Assembly: GCA_037951105.1 (NCBI GenBank)
Contig: JBAMJV010001376.1
Coordinates: forward strand, 124,001 to 188,000
Reading direction: 5' to 3'
DNA from: Echinarachnius parma
Taxonomy: Eukaryota; Echinodermata; Echinoidea; Clypeasteroida; Echinarachniidae
Length of the DNA stretch: 64,000 bases
Made by a program: the position numbers and the translations under genes. Under the pieces are notes generated by a model. It saw only the letters and a list, made by a program, of their open reading frames with translations. It searched no databases and was not told the DNA's origin. Positions within the stretch are counted from its first letter, which is position 1. Each line of letters starts with the position of its first letter. Below, piece after piece: positions 1-13,400 of this stretch.

Positions 1-523
1 ACTTCTACACATAATCGTGAAATTTTTCTCCATTAATTAATTATGGTAATTTATGCAAATTTATTCCAAAAATCACAAAAAATGCTTCTTCTCCTTCATT
101 TCTCGACCGATTTTGATTTGGTTTGCTTTATCTGGTAGAGCTAACTTTGGTACACTAAACTTCTACACAGAATTTTGAAATTTTTCTCCATTAATTAATT
201 ATGGTAATTTATGCAAATTTATTCCAAAAATCACAAAAAATGCTTCTTCTCCTTCATTTCTTGACCGATTTTGATTTGGTTTGCTTTATCTGGTAGAGCT
301 AACTTTGGTACACTAAACTTCTACACAGAATTTTGAAATTTTTCTCCATTAATTAATTATGGTAATTTATGCAAATTTATTCAAAAAATCACAAAAAATG
401 CTTCTTCTCCTTCATTTCTCGACCGATTTTGATTTGGTTTGCTTTATGTGGTAGAGCTAACTTTGGTACACTAAACTTCTACACAGAATTTTGAAATTTT
501 TCTCCATTAATTAATTATGGTAA
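1..523. repeat. 158-bp tandem repeat, about 3.3 copies
   Basis: The phrase acttctacac recurs at 1, 159, 317 and 475, an exact 158-bp period. Copies differ by only a few bases, so the array is young or homogenised. It is AT-rich and has no coding potential. It is cut by the window edge on the left and runs into simple AT-rich sequence on the right. Confidence 0.95.
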
Positions 524-800
524 TTTTTTATTTATTTATTTATTTCTTTTTTATTTTTAATTAATTAATTAATTTATTTATTTTTATTTATTTTTATTTT
601 ATTTAAAACAAATTTTTTTTTTGGTTATTTTTTTTACATTTTTAAATTTATTTATTTATTTATTATTATTATTTTTTTCTTTTTTCTTTTTTCTTTTTTT
701 TCCCCATGTCCCTTCTGGGGCATCAAATTTATATTTTTTTTGCTCTAATTTAAAAAAAAAAAAAAAATTTATGTCCCTTCCAGGGCATCAAATTTTTATT
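524..800. repeat. AT-rich low-complexity tract
   Basis: TTTA/TTTTTA-rich simple sequence with two copies of a short phrase (atgtcccttc...gggcatcaaattt at about 706-730 and 771-795). The ORF that can be read here is a run of Phe and Leu from poly-T and is not a gene. Confidence 0.8.
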
Positions 801-939
801 TTTTGACCAGTTGAAAAGTGTACCACATGAAATTTGCGATATTTGATGTTGCGAGATGCCGGATGAGCGCTACGTCATTGACGTTCTGGTTCAAATTTCC
901 CTTTCGTTACAAAGATATGTACGATTTAAGTATTCAGAT

Positions 940-1160
940 AAGAAAAACTCCGGGCGAGTTTTTCTTATTGTGTACAACGTGAGTGCAGTGAGTTAGTAAA
1001 TATCACTTTGCATTTTCGCTCATTACTTGGCCATGCAATGTCCATTTGACTTGACATTTTCACACAATACCCTGTGGGCATATGAGATAACAACAATATA
1101 CATTGCATCAACCATTCATCACTTTTTGCAGATGTCAACAAAGTTACTAGATCCCTTTAA
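940..1160. mobile_element. Right part of a TTAA-type MITE (family A)
   Basis: The sequence from the phrase gtgcagtgagttagtaaata to the right terminus ctagatccctttaa (ending 1160) is shared with copies at about 26717-27000 and 29160-29567. Full copies carry tttaaagggatcttgtaac-like left ends and a matching inverted right end, so this is a non-autonomous inverted-repeat element with TTAA-like ends. The left end is not recognisable in this copy. Confidence 0.55.
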
Positions 1161-1407
1161 GGTTTGTGTATTAAAAGTAAAGGTGAAATTTCTCTTTGTA
1201 AATTTAAAATCAGACAAATTTCTTGATGCATTAAAAGAGAGATGATCCAGGCCTGTAGTATCGTCAATCAGTGAACATGAATTAATTCGAGCTGATTAGA
1301 ATGTCGGTGCTTCATTTTCCAATAAAGTCGACTTGTAGCCCCTAAAAAAATGTTCTTCATATAATATCGTCTTGGAAAATGCATGTTGATTCATTCCTTT
1401 TTCTTAG

Positions 1408-4400
1408 TTCATGGACAGATGTACGCCACAGCTCAACCTCCCGTTCGCCGCCCGGCGACTCTTCGACGAGAACGGCAAGGAGCTGAAAACCTTGGAGGAC
1501 ATAGAGCGCGACCAGTTGGTGTACGTCAGTAGCGGGGAGGCGTGGATCAATCCGAAACTGACGCAGCAGCAGCAGCAGAGACGATTACTGCTGGCGTCGC
1601 TGGCGAGCGACGTCGATGCCCTCAAGATGTTTGCTGCTCTTAGGGATCCTGGTGGTAAGTGGAAGAGTTGTCTGTCTGTGACAGATTTGTTTCCTTGTTT
1701 GCTTTTTAGTAGTATTCTCATTTGAGGGGGAGGATTAAAGCAGATGTTGATAAGAAGTGTTGATGATGTTGACGATGTTGTAAACATGAAACCACTGGCA
1801 TAGATTCTTTGGTTGAAGAGGCAGGGGGATGATCGTTTCATTCATTCCTCCTGGAAAAAAGGAAATTTCTGCAAATATCTACCAGTGGATGATACTAAAT
1901 GATAATAGCGATATTTTGTTATGATCGTCATGGCAATGGATAGAGATGATAGTGTTCATGAGGGAAATGAAGATTGCAATGGCATTGGTCGTTATGATGG
2001 TGGCGGTGGTTGTGATGATTAAGATAATGCTGAAGTTGATAATGATAGTAATAAGGAAGAATCCTTTTTAAAAAGATGATGACAATGAGTGTCGAATATT
2101 GATGATCACTTTTATTTCTTTTTCACAGCCCTCTGTTTAGAGGTAAATGGATCGCTAGGACATGGATCACCACTCATCGTCAATACATGCGGCCTGAGCG
2201 ATGAAGACAGAGAGAAACTGGCCAGGGGCCCTACTCCTGAGGCTCCCGAAGAAGCACCTCCCCCCGAGGGAGATCCCTATGAAAACATGAGGTAAGAGGG
2301 AAAAGAAGAGGGAGCAATGTACAAAAAAGATTAATAATAAAAATGATTTATATAGCGCCTAATAGTAATATGATACAATATCATCTCTAAGGCCAAACAA
2401 AATAAATTGTTTGATTGGCGTAACGGGCAACCAAAAATTAGGGTAGGTCGGTAGGGATTAAAAAAAATTTTTTTTAATTATTAAAAAAAAAAAAATAAAT
2501 CAGGAAAAACTTCTAGGGTCGGCGTGCATTAGCGCCGGTATTTTTAGGGGCGGGCGGGTTACGCCAATCCAACCATTTATTTTTCATGGCCTAAGCGCTG
2601 TACACTCTTATTACACCGGTCATAGGATACAATGCCAGCCTGCACACATTGTGTGCACCATCTCCACTCCCTCTGGGGAGCATTCCTTCCAAGTGGCTCA
2701 TGGGCGTATAGAAGAGTATTCACATAAAGGCTTTCACCTCCTACCGGGTCCCAATTCATAATAAAAATGATAGGTTTTCATTTATATAGCGCCTAATATC
2801 ATCTCTGAGCGCTGTACACTCTTATTACACCGGTCATAGCATACAATGCCAGCCTGCACACATTGTGTGCACCATCTCCACTCTATGGGGAGCATACCTT
2901 CCAAGTGGCTCATGGGCATATAGAAGAGTATTCACATAAAGGCTTTCACCTCCTACCGGGTCCCAATTCATACACTTGGGTAGAGAGCAGCAACTAACTA
3001 TTAAAGGGGTATTCCGGGCCTGATAAAACCATTCGTTATTTGAATAAGCAGAATAAGAGGCATAATTGGTGAAAATTTGATCAGAATCGGACAAGAAACA
3101 CGGGAGTTATACCTATTTGAACATGTAGTAATGAGCGATCGGTTCAAAATTGCCGCCATATGCAACATTTTTGACGAGCAACCCGCCATGGCTTTAGTAC
3201 ATGAAAATACACTTATTTCTCATTTTCGTTGCTAAAAATTTATTTTTCTCTGCTTGTTTTCACGAATTCATAGAAGAATATCAATGGGCCAACCTCTTTG
3301 GAATTTGTAAGCTCATAAATTTGCTTTGTTATTAAGAAAATTTTAATTTTGTAAAATTTCCATGTAGAAGTCAAAATGGCTGCAGCTCGCAAGTGACGTC
3401 ATGATCGATTGTGAACGATACTAAAAATCGGAGCAAAGTTCATCCTGTCATAACTTTTGTATTGCTCTACCGTTTTCGCTCAGATTTTCGATCATGATTC
3501 TTCATATTCACTTCATTTTATAGCAAACATCACATTTCTGGGGTGGAATTCCCCTTTAAGGTGCTGAACTTCAAGATAGTAATAGCTCACACAACATCAT
3601 TTTACATAAATGGATCAACTGTATGAGAAGAGGTATGGGCAACCATGCGTTTAGTTTTTTTTAAAGATAATGCAAATTATCTTCTGGTGATTTCTTGCTT
3701 TAAAGGTACCAAATATTCATTTCAATACAAATTTCAAAATAATTTGTTGTGCTATACAAAATATTAAATTACGATATTTTGATCCCTTTTTATTCACACA
3801 TTATGTAGTTCCCATCAGAAGGCCCACATGGTATCAGACCAACGTCAAGAGGGGTTCAAATGGCCGTGGGAAAAGGTGCTCAACATCGATCTACAGGAAG
3901 TCACCGATGCAAACCAATCCGGAGGAGAAGCTGAGGGTTACACCAACCCAGAACTCTACCACAAACTCAGGTACCCTAGCTATTACGTTACTTGAACATT
4001 TACTGTTATTATGAGATGTTGAAGAGACTATTTGACAGAAGTATGAGTATCTGTTTTGAAAATGATTAGTCCTTTGCAAACGAAAAAGGGAAACAGAAAT
4101 ATGATGATGATGATGATAAGAATGATGTTGGTGATGAAAATGATGACAGAGCAAGATGATGTGATGTTGATGACAATGGTGATGGTGTTTATAAAGATGA
4201 CAATGATGGTTATATATGACTAAGGATGGTGATGATGGTAATGATTTGACTATGAAGTTGACAATGATGATGATGGTGATGGTGATGGTGATGGTGATGA
4301 TGATGATGTTGGTGGTGATGAAGATGATGCTGCTGTTCATGATGTAGATGTAGATGTTGACGTAGATATTGACGTTGATGGTGATGGTGATGATGATGAT

Positions 4401-7400
4401 GCTGATGCTGTCAGTGATGAATGTGACTATGAAGATGACGGTGATGGTGATGATGATGACGAACATTAATAGTGGTGATGATGATGGTGATAATAGTTAT
4501 GGTGTAAGAGAAAACAGAGTCTTACTTTATTTGTTGGTAGTAACGTCTTTATTGTTTATTCTCTCCTGCAGACCAAAGGCGAAGTCCCCAAGGGCGGCCA
4601 CTTCAAGGCAGTCTCACCAGCGGTTCATCTACATGGACGGCTACATCGCATCCAAGACATCCCCATACCTTGTTCTATCACCGCTTGATCCAAATACCGA
4701 TGCGTCACCCATAGTGATGGAGAAGAAGAATGTTGATAACCCGTACCAGAGGTGGAACGTAGGAGAGGATGGGTAAGATTATTTCTTTTTGCCTAGTACC
4801 TGAATTAATTCCTTTAAGTCCTACAGGCATGGATCGAAATGGCAGTAATAATGATGACCATTAGTCTCTGCAACTACAGCTAAACCTGGGGGTGTTTCAC
4901 AAAGATTCTAAGTTAAACTTTACTCTTAAGTTGGACCTAACAATTATGGAGAGTTGTTAGTTTCTTTTTTTTTAAATGGTGAAACGTTTCTTTGGAAAAT
5001 TTTTATATAATCAGGTATATTTGTTATTATCAAGGAGCCTTGTGCATGGAAGTCTCAAATACTTGTATTTGTTTGCTTTTGAATATGTTTTGGTCCAAGT
5101 CTGCAAATGGCTTTCCATAAATAAATCCTGTATAATTGTACTGAAAATACAATTCTTTATACCATTTTCAATTAATTCATGATAATTATTAATTTGTTGA
5201 CAGGTTGATTCGCTGCCGGGCCAATGAGGATCTTGTGTTAACAGCGACCCTTCCAAACGCAACTCCCGGGGACATCTCCCCACCCCCCGAGGGAATAATG
5301 GGACAGTCCGTCGTCCTGGTGCCAGCGAGGTCAGAGGTCAATGGACGGGCCAATCAGGTGTGGGCGTTGGAGAAGGAGACTGGGTTCATCTTTGCCATGG
5401 CCGCCGAGTTTAGAGATAGGGGTGAGTAAAGTCTACCACAAATAATTTAAATGAAAAAGAGCAAAGAAAATGGGATTCCTCTGGGATTCTAACCCGAGAC
5501 CTCCAGGTTGCTAGACCGACGCTCTACTAATTTGATTCACAATATCACCATTGTATTTTAATAAAGTATGCCTTCATATTTCCAGTGCATTATCTGTGTG
5601 CATTACATGTGTACTTCTCATACTAATTTTGAAAACATTATGAGTAAAACACACAGACGGACACGCACAAAGAAACCTAAAAATATGTCCATCCATAGAA
5701 AACAGAGCCCATTTCAAGCGGGGGTATATGGAGAGTGTTGGTAATACTCAATTAACTGAAAAACTCTGCGTATCATTTCAAAAAGTATGTATTCATGGAT
5801 TATGTCAGTGAATTAATTAGTTTCTTCTTCCCTTTGTTTGTTTGTTTTTTTTAAACAGAAATCACGGCTGCCAACAGAGCAAACGTTTGTACCTTCTCCA
5901 TTGCTGACTCAGAAGAAATTGAGCAACCGGTAAGTAATCAACCTCCTTATCCCAAATACCTTTTTTTTGTATAATAAAGACATAGGGACTGTTCTTTAAA
6001 CAGGGCTTTGTTATAAAAAACAGACTTGTGATTTTAATGTTTGAATGTTCTTCATACTCAGGTAAAATTACTGCTACTAAGGACCCATCATTTGTGACAA
6101 ATTTCTTTTCTTTTTTTCCTTTTATTTATTTTGAAATCATTCATCAATCAAAGGAACATGCATTCCATGAGAGTATAAATGCAAACATTTAGTAATTCAA
6201 TGACCTGTTTCTTTACACAATATGATATTTAATTTGTTATTTCCAAAACAAACAAATAAACAAACAAACAAAAATTCAATAAAAATGCTTGTTTGGTGCT
6301 GTGTTATGCCCGGCGCAGACAGAGCCGACTCGACCCGATCCGACTGGTTTTCAGTCAGGCTAGAGTCAGTTTCGCTCAGTCGGAGCCGATACAATATGTT
6401 GAATCGGCCTCGAATGACCTCCGACTGGCACTTGACTGGAAAAAAGTGCTGAGGCAGCGCATAATGAGTTAATCAGGCTGAAAACCAGTCGGATCGGGTC
6501 GAGTCGGCTCTGTCTGCGCCGGGCACTAGAGTTGGAAACACTGCATTCTTAAGAGTACTGCTCAATTTTCTTAATAATATTGACAAAATATATGCAGGTT
6601 AACGGTTAAAAGATGTAATGTGCTTTTAACCCATTCTTTGTCTACAGGGCTATGTGATGAAGAACGACGGTCAGAAAGAACCGATGATGGTCTGCCTGGC
6701 CTGTTCGCGGACACTGAGGGCGCAACACAAACTCGACAAACTCATGAAGCCAACTGCGTTCAGCTGCGGAGTGGGACTTGCTCAGAAAAATGGAGAGAAG
6801 ATTAGAGGGTGTCTGCAGTTTTTAGGGGGAAAGGTAAAAGATCTGTGATGAAATGTTATAACAATTTATCATGAATTAACAACTAAGTAAAATATAGGAT
6901 GCAAACTAGACGCAAGTAAATGATGCCAACTGTTTTCAGCTGCAGAGCAGGACTTCCCGACTTGCTCAGAAAAATGGGGGGTTGATGAGAAGATGTCTGC
7001 ATTAAAAAAAATTGTTTTACTTGTTTTAATTGTGGAGTCTAAATTTAAATTGAGAATTGAGGGAAAATTGAAATGATTGCGACAAATTATGCATGCCTAT
7101 ATAATCGCTGTATAAAAGCTCTAAATAACTAGCTATCAATTCTTATTGCTTCTTTTCATGAACAGGTTGATCTGTCTGCCTTTGAGGCCACAAACGCGGT
7201 CGCGCATTACGAGGGAGAATTGAAACGTTTGCGACAAATGACGAGTGCCCGGGTGATCGCGCGAGAGATCTCTGCTTACCAGCCCGTGAGGACGGTCCGA
7301 GTCGTCGGGTACAAGAACGGGGAGGGGAGGACGCAAACTGGAGTCATCATATGTGGCTCAACACTCAGAGGGGTAAGTTATTAAAGGGACTAGGAGGACC

Positions 7401-10400
7401 CGTGCCTGAGGCACGTGGTATACAAAACGTCGCGATCATCTGACCTCGACACTTGTTGGTCTAGCCCCCCCACTCGACAAAAAATACACAGTTAATTTTG
7501 AGATCCTTCCACAATCATCCAGGCTCAAAACAGCCCCAAAATCAACTTCCGTTTGATATAATTTGATACCCTTTGACCATTACCTCCCTTAAGGTAGTAG
7601 CAATCATCACCTGAAAGATGAGGGTCATACCTCAAGGCATGGCGATTTGCATGGCTGGACAGACAGACAAACAGAGTCTCCTGTTTTAGTAGTATAGATA
7701 GTACAGTTTTGGTTTAGAAGGCACTTCATAAAATAATTAATTTGTGAGGTAATGAAAAACCAATTGTAATACATGGAAGAGCATGTGATTTCAAAGATGA
7801 AACAAACTTTATTTGATCAAAAGCGGTGGAGAAACGGCTGAAACATGAATAAATATATCCGAGCAAAATAAAATATGGGACCCACATTTAATCAATGTTT
7901 TAATGGAAAAATCTATAAAGTGACTTCACTTTTTCAACAAAACATCACATTGGTTGAAACCAATAGGAATTTAGAGAGGCCATCTTGTGTTTAACGGCTG
8001 CTTTTTGAATGATAACAGGCTTCTTTCTAAGAATCACTGCACATATTCGCTCCTGTTGCCGACTGCTGCACACAAGCTATACATGCACCCTTACCTGGTT
8101 TATTTCATACCTCATACAAATCAAATAAAAAAGTGATTTTTTTTTTTAAGCATGGAATCGGACAAAACATAATTGTTAATACGTCTCCTCGTTGTTATCT
8201 TCCAGCTACTCGATCAGTGCACGTATTCGCTCCAGTTGCCGATGGCTGCGCGCAAGCTGTACACGCAAGACGGGACAGCGATACTGACGTTAGCCGATCT
8301 CCACAACTGGAAGGTGGCCTGCTACGGCATGCAGAACTTGGATTTGGGTCCTGATGCAGGTTAGTAGAGTGTGCATTGCCAGGAGTGTGGACGTAGTGTG
8401 GCAATATTGGTAGAGCGCGACAAGGTTGTGATTTCAAGTCAGAAAATGTGCATAAACGTGCTAGTCTAAATGGCTAAAATGCGCATATTTTCTGACTTGC
8501 GACTAATTGCACCTTTGCGAAATGATCGCAACACCCCCCTGGGCCTAGTGGTGAAGGTGTCATTATCAAAAGCCAGAGACTCGGTTTTGAGTCATGGCAG
8601 AGACAGTTTTTTCAGCCTGTGCATTTTTCATTACGAGGAGCCAAGGGAGAAACAGTTTCTAAAGCAATACTATAGAAGATATTGTGAATGTTGAGAGACT
8701 AAAAGTCATGTCACTTGTGAGCATACATGTATTTATTTATTTATTTATTTATTTATTTATTTTGGTATACATTTCAAACTGATCAGCAGCAGTGCTGAAA
8801 GGATCAGTGTACATTGAACATCAAAACATACATAGTATAAATAACATAATATAGCAATTGTTACATTCGCATTTAAATGAATTGGAACAGTAATATTAAG
8901 TACAAAATTTACAAAAGTAAATCACTATAACAAAGCTACACTACACAAAGAACAAATATCAAATCATTGAGCATAATTGCTAATCATTCATAATTGGAAC
9001 TGTTCTAAGTTATTAATCTCCAAGCAATTAATTCATTATAATATATGTAGCTCTCAGTCCTTTAGTGCTTGATTAATTCATGAATATAATACATTTTACT
9101 TGTTTCTTTCATGTTTTCAACTTACAGATGCAAAGGATGAAGTGAAGACGAAGAAGACCATCACAGAAAACCTTCGTCAGGAACTGTTCAACAGACAGCT
9201 GGTTGAGGTCTGGGTGTCTCACGGAGAACCCTTCAAACCGCCAGAACGTGAGTTAATAAGCAAAAAACTAAGAGAGCCCCTCCTACCACCCTTCCACTCC
9301 TTACTATAACCCATACCGGCGCTGTAGTTCTTTTTTTTTAGAACTACAAGCTAAAGAAAGAATAACAACTGTTACAGTTCTTTCCAGGACTACCTCAGTC
9401 TTTGTTAGGACTACCCAAGAAAGAATACCAACAGTCTTTTTCAGGACCGTCTCCAATCCTCCTTTCTCACATGGTGCAACCACAAGACGACTGTATAAAA
9501 CAACCATCGTTTTATAGTTTGCAATGATTATGATTGTTATATTTTTTATACAAAAACACTCAGCCTTTTGAAAATGATTTTATTTTGTTACAGAACAATG
9601 TTTTACCATGATGAAAATCTCGCTGTAAAATTTTCTTTAAAATTGAAACAGACTTTTCATATGTGTCCACCACGACAGAGTTGGGCTATGCCAGAGCCCT
9701 GAAAGCCAAACTGAGGAAGGAACTGGCGAGGGTTATTATCTAACAGAGAAGATCTTCATTCATGTAAATTTGTGATGACTAAAACTCTGCTTCTAAAATC
9801 ATATTATATAAATTATAAATGTTCTTTTCTCATTGTCTTCTTGCTAACAGAGGTGGACTATGCCAGAGCCCTAAAAGCTGAACTGAGGGAGGAGAGGTCA
9901 AAGGTCATGCTGGAACTGGAGAAGGAGAAACATGTCCTCAGACAGATGCAAGGTATGTTGGTATTTATATCTTGGTAGTGGTGGTGGTGATGATGATGAT
10001 GATGATGATGATGATACTAATAATGCTGATGATGGAGATGTTAATGATTGTGATGATGATAATGATAAGGGTGGTGGTGATGGTGATGGTGATGGTGTTG
10101 GTGATGATGATGATGGTGATGGTGATGGTGATGGTGATGGTGATGGTGATGGTGATGGTGATGATGATGATAAGGGTGATAGTGATGGTGTTGGTGATGA
10201 TGATGATGATTATAGTGTTGTTGGTGGTGGTGTTGTTAATGGTGAATGATGCTCATGGTGTTGTTGATGATTATAGTGATGAGGATTATATATTGTTGGT
10301 GGTGGTGTTAGCAGTAGTGGTGGTTTGGTGGTGATAGTGATGGGAATAATGATAATGATGACGATGATGATGGTGATGGTGTCAGTGACAGAGATAAGCT

Positions 10401-13400
10401 AGAGTATATATATATATTTTTAAATCTCTAATGAACCAGTCCTAGTGAAAGGAGGCTAGACAAAGCCTTGTGTGAACATGTGCTTTTTATAAAGATGATA
10501 TTCATTTTCGAAGCATGTATATCCTCCATTAAATGCATTCCTTTCTTTATTTTGATCAATAAAGGTCGGAGGACAGCAGGACTTGATGGGCCAGAATACG
10601 TCCCAACGCTCAGTCCTAATGAACCAGTCCTGGTAGAAGGAGGCTGGACGAAACCCAGTGTCAGTGAGGTCAAGAAGAGCATCCAGGTCAACCAGCTAGA
10701 GGTTAGTATCAAGGGTCAAAGCTTAGAGATCATGGGTTACCATGATAATTGTGTCACTGGTCATTTGGCTAGTTAGGTATGTAAGTTAGAGGTCACAGTA
10801 CAACTCTCACTCATAAAAGGCCAGTCCTGGTAGAAGGTGGCTGGACGAAACCAAGTGTCAGTGAGGTCAAGAAGAGTATCCAGGTCAACCAGCTAGAGGT
10901 TAGTATCAAGGGTCAAAGCTTAGAGGTCACTGGACATTTGGCTAGTTAGGTATGTAAGTTAAGTTAGAGGTCACAGTACTCACCCTAATAAGCCAGTTCT
11001 AGTGGAAGAAGGCTGGACGAAACCAAGTGTCAATGAGGTCAAGAAGAGTATCCAGGTCAACCAGCTAGAGGTTAGTATCTAGGTCAAAGGTCACATGGCT
11101 AATTAGGTCAGTAGGTCAGCCCTTTTCTGCTAAAGAGTCTACACCTCTTGCCAGTTCAGTGATCATAGCAAAATTTATTTTATTTCTTGCTTAATTTAAT
11201 GACTTGATTTGTCCTGCAAATGCTTATAACTTTTTGCGCCCTGTCTTTATATTTCAAAATAATGAAATCAAAATTTGTTCATAAAGTGAAAGCTGTCTAT
11301 AAAGACTACCCAAGTGAACATACAAAGTGTTGCGAACTGCTTCCTTTTGGAGTCAAAATTAAAATGTTTTGTTTAGCTCCTTGAGCGCCAATGTCGCATA
11401 TTTGCACCACGCATTACACACAAATGCCATAGGGCTGTAAAATTCCTGGCACCCAAAATAGGTATGTGAATTTTACAATACCACTTCCTTCCTTTCGCAA
11501 ACGATTTGTATCCCTAAGCCCTATTACTTTAATTTGTTTTCTCTATTTCAGAACCACCTGTCTGAAGTGAAGGCGCACCAGAAGTCAAGGGAGCAGGCGT
11601 CCGCAAGCAAACCCATTGTGGATTCCAGCAGGAAGTTGTACAACCAGCCGACAAAGGTAAATAATCATTCCTTTATCGGTAATAGATCACTGCTCCCAAA
11701 ATGGACCTATTGTGGAGTGGATTATAGCAGGCAACTGTACAACCAGCCCACAAATTTAAATAATCATTCCTAAATGGGCAATAGATAAATGCTCCCCAAC
11801 TTGTGTTTTATCTTTATTCATAGTGTGAAATATTCATGTATTTTTGGAGGGTTTGTATAGAAATGAAATATGATATTGCTCATTTCGTAACAAACAAACA
11901 TATAATATACATGCATTAATGATCAAACTGATTGCACTATGTACAGTTATCTCAATCAACCTACATAGGGAAGGAACATAACAAAAACAAATATTGCTGT
12001 GTTCTGGCTAGATATTGGACTTCGATGTTATGAAGTGTACCTACCCCCACGTTTACTCATTGTCCAGTTAAAGACGACTCTGAATTAGGCAAATCCACAT
12101 TTTCCTAAACTAGACAAAGGGTAGACCGTAGTGAACAACAGGTGAATCAGGCGGCAGGGCCTTTTTGTGATGTCATCATGTCCATGGCCACATTCTAGAT
12201 TAAAGGACGTCCATATTTGTTGTATCTTGTGTTTAAAAAGTTACACCTTTACCTATGATACATACTCATAATTGACAATGTTCTGCTTTTCTGTTTTTTT
12301 TTTATTTTCAAGAAACGTGTGCTGGTGTACAAGAATGGTGCCAGCCAAGAATCCACCGTGCAAGTCTGGGGTTCCAGCCTCCAGGAGCTCCTCAAAGAAG
12401 CGACGGTGAAGCTGGGCCTGCACAAGATGGCCACTCAGCTCTACATGAACTCTGGCGAGGTCGTGGGGTCGTTCGACGACCTCGCACGAGATGAGGTGCT
12501 GTGCGTGTCGAATAAGGAGGCGTTCAAAGGAGCAAAAGGTATTAAATTGTTTTGTACAGAGTTGGCTGTTTTCAAAGAATATTTGAATGGTTAAAATTAA
12601 AAGCCAATTTTCTGTTGATTTTCTGTTAATGCAGACCCATGAACGCATGCTTTAGAATGGTGATGCTTTTTCCAATTATATAATTTTTTTTCTGGAAACA
12701 TATTTTTCTGAACTTGTTGGTGGAATTGACTACTAAAGATGTTAAACCTTTCATTTATAAAAATATTATTTTAACTTAAAAAAAAAGGTAGTGTGGAGGC
12801 TTACTTATAGCCTAATGAAGAGTAGGCATTGAAGTGATACTAGCTGGAGTAATAAGAGTTTTAAAAAGTAATGCTTCTTCATTAGCATTATTTATTTATT
12901 TGCTTGTTTACAGGGAGTCGAAGCCAGGTTGAAGTGAAGGCGAACTGGTCTCGCGCGAGAAAGAGGGACGGAGAATCGGCCACAGACATCATGGTCACTG
13001 CCAACACACATCCATCTATTGAGGTGAGTCTTGTTTTCTCTTATTTTATTTTGTGTTTCATATTTTAAATCAACATAATTATACTGGTTATCGTAAGTTA
13101 TAAGTTATATAAGTTTTCACAAACCATATTGATAAAATAAAGTTATGACTTACTATTTGATATAACAAAGTTATTTTGATAAGGCTGCTACAGACAGGTG
13201 GCCACTATTAAAGGCAGGTTATCAATTTAATGAAATGCATTTGTGCAGATTGACATCATGTCTTTTTTCTCAATTACTGATAAAGAGCAAACAAATATCG
13301 CTATATGAGCAAGTTGAATGTAAAGTAATCTTAGTGTTTTCATACTTCTAAACACTATGTTTTTCAAGTGAGATTGATAATTTCGGACAAAGGTACTAAA

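Noticed and set aside
1404-1841. 145-codon - strand ORF
   Set aside because: Antisense of the first DCDC1 exon, which has DCX residues, a good acceptor at 1407 and a donor at 1655.
3819-3970. Acceptor cccatcag (3818) for DCDC1 exon 3
   Set aside because: It would give the wrong phase. The nearby acceptor tatgtag at 3808 joins the previous exon in the frame that continues into the ricin-like exons.
3891-4466. 191-codon - strand ORF rich in Ile/Thr/His
   Set aside because: Antisense of a GAT-rich microsatellite and a DCDC1 exon; composition is that of the repeat.
5470-5545. Functional tRNA gene
   Set aside because: Only A- and B-box-like pieces of a decayed SINE; no complete cloverleaf could be drawn. 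The same holds for 35950-36005.
9932-10334. Two long + strand ORFs of Asp/Gly and Met/Val repeats
   Set aside because: They are readings of a (GATGGT)n microsatellite in a DCDC1 intron, starting after a clear exon donor at 9953.
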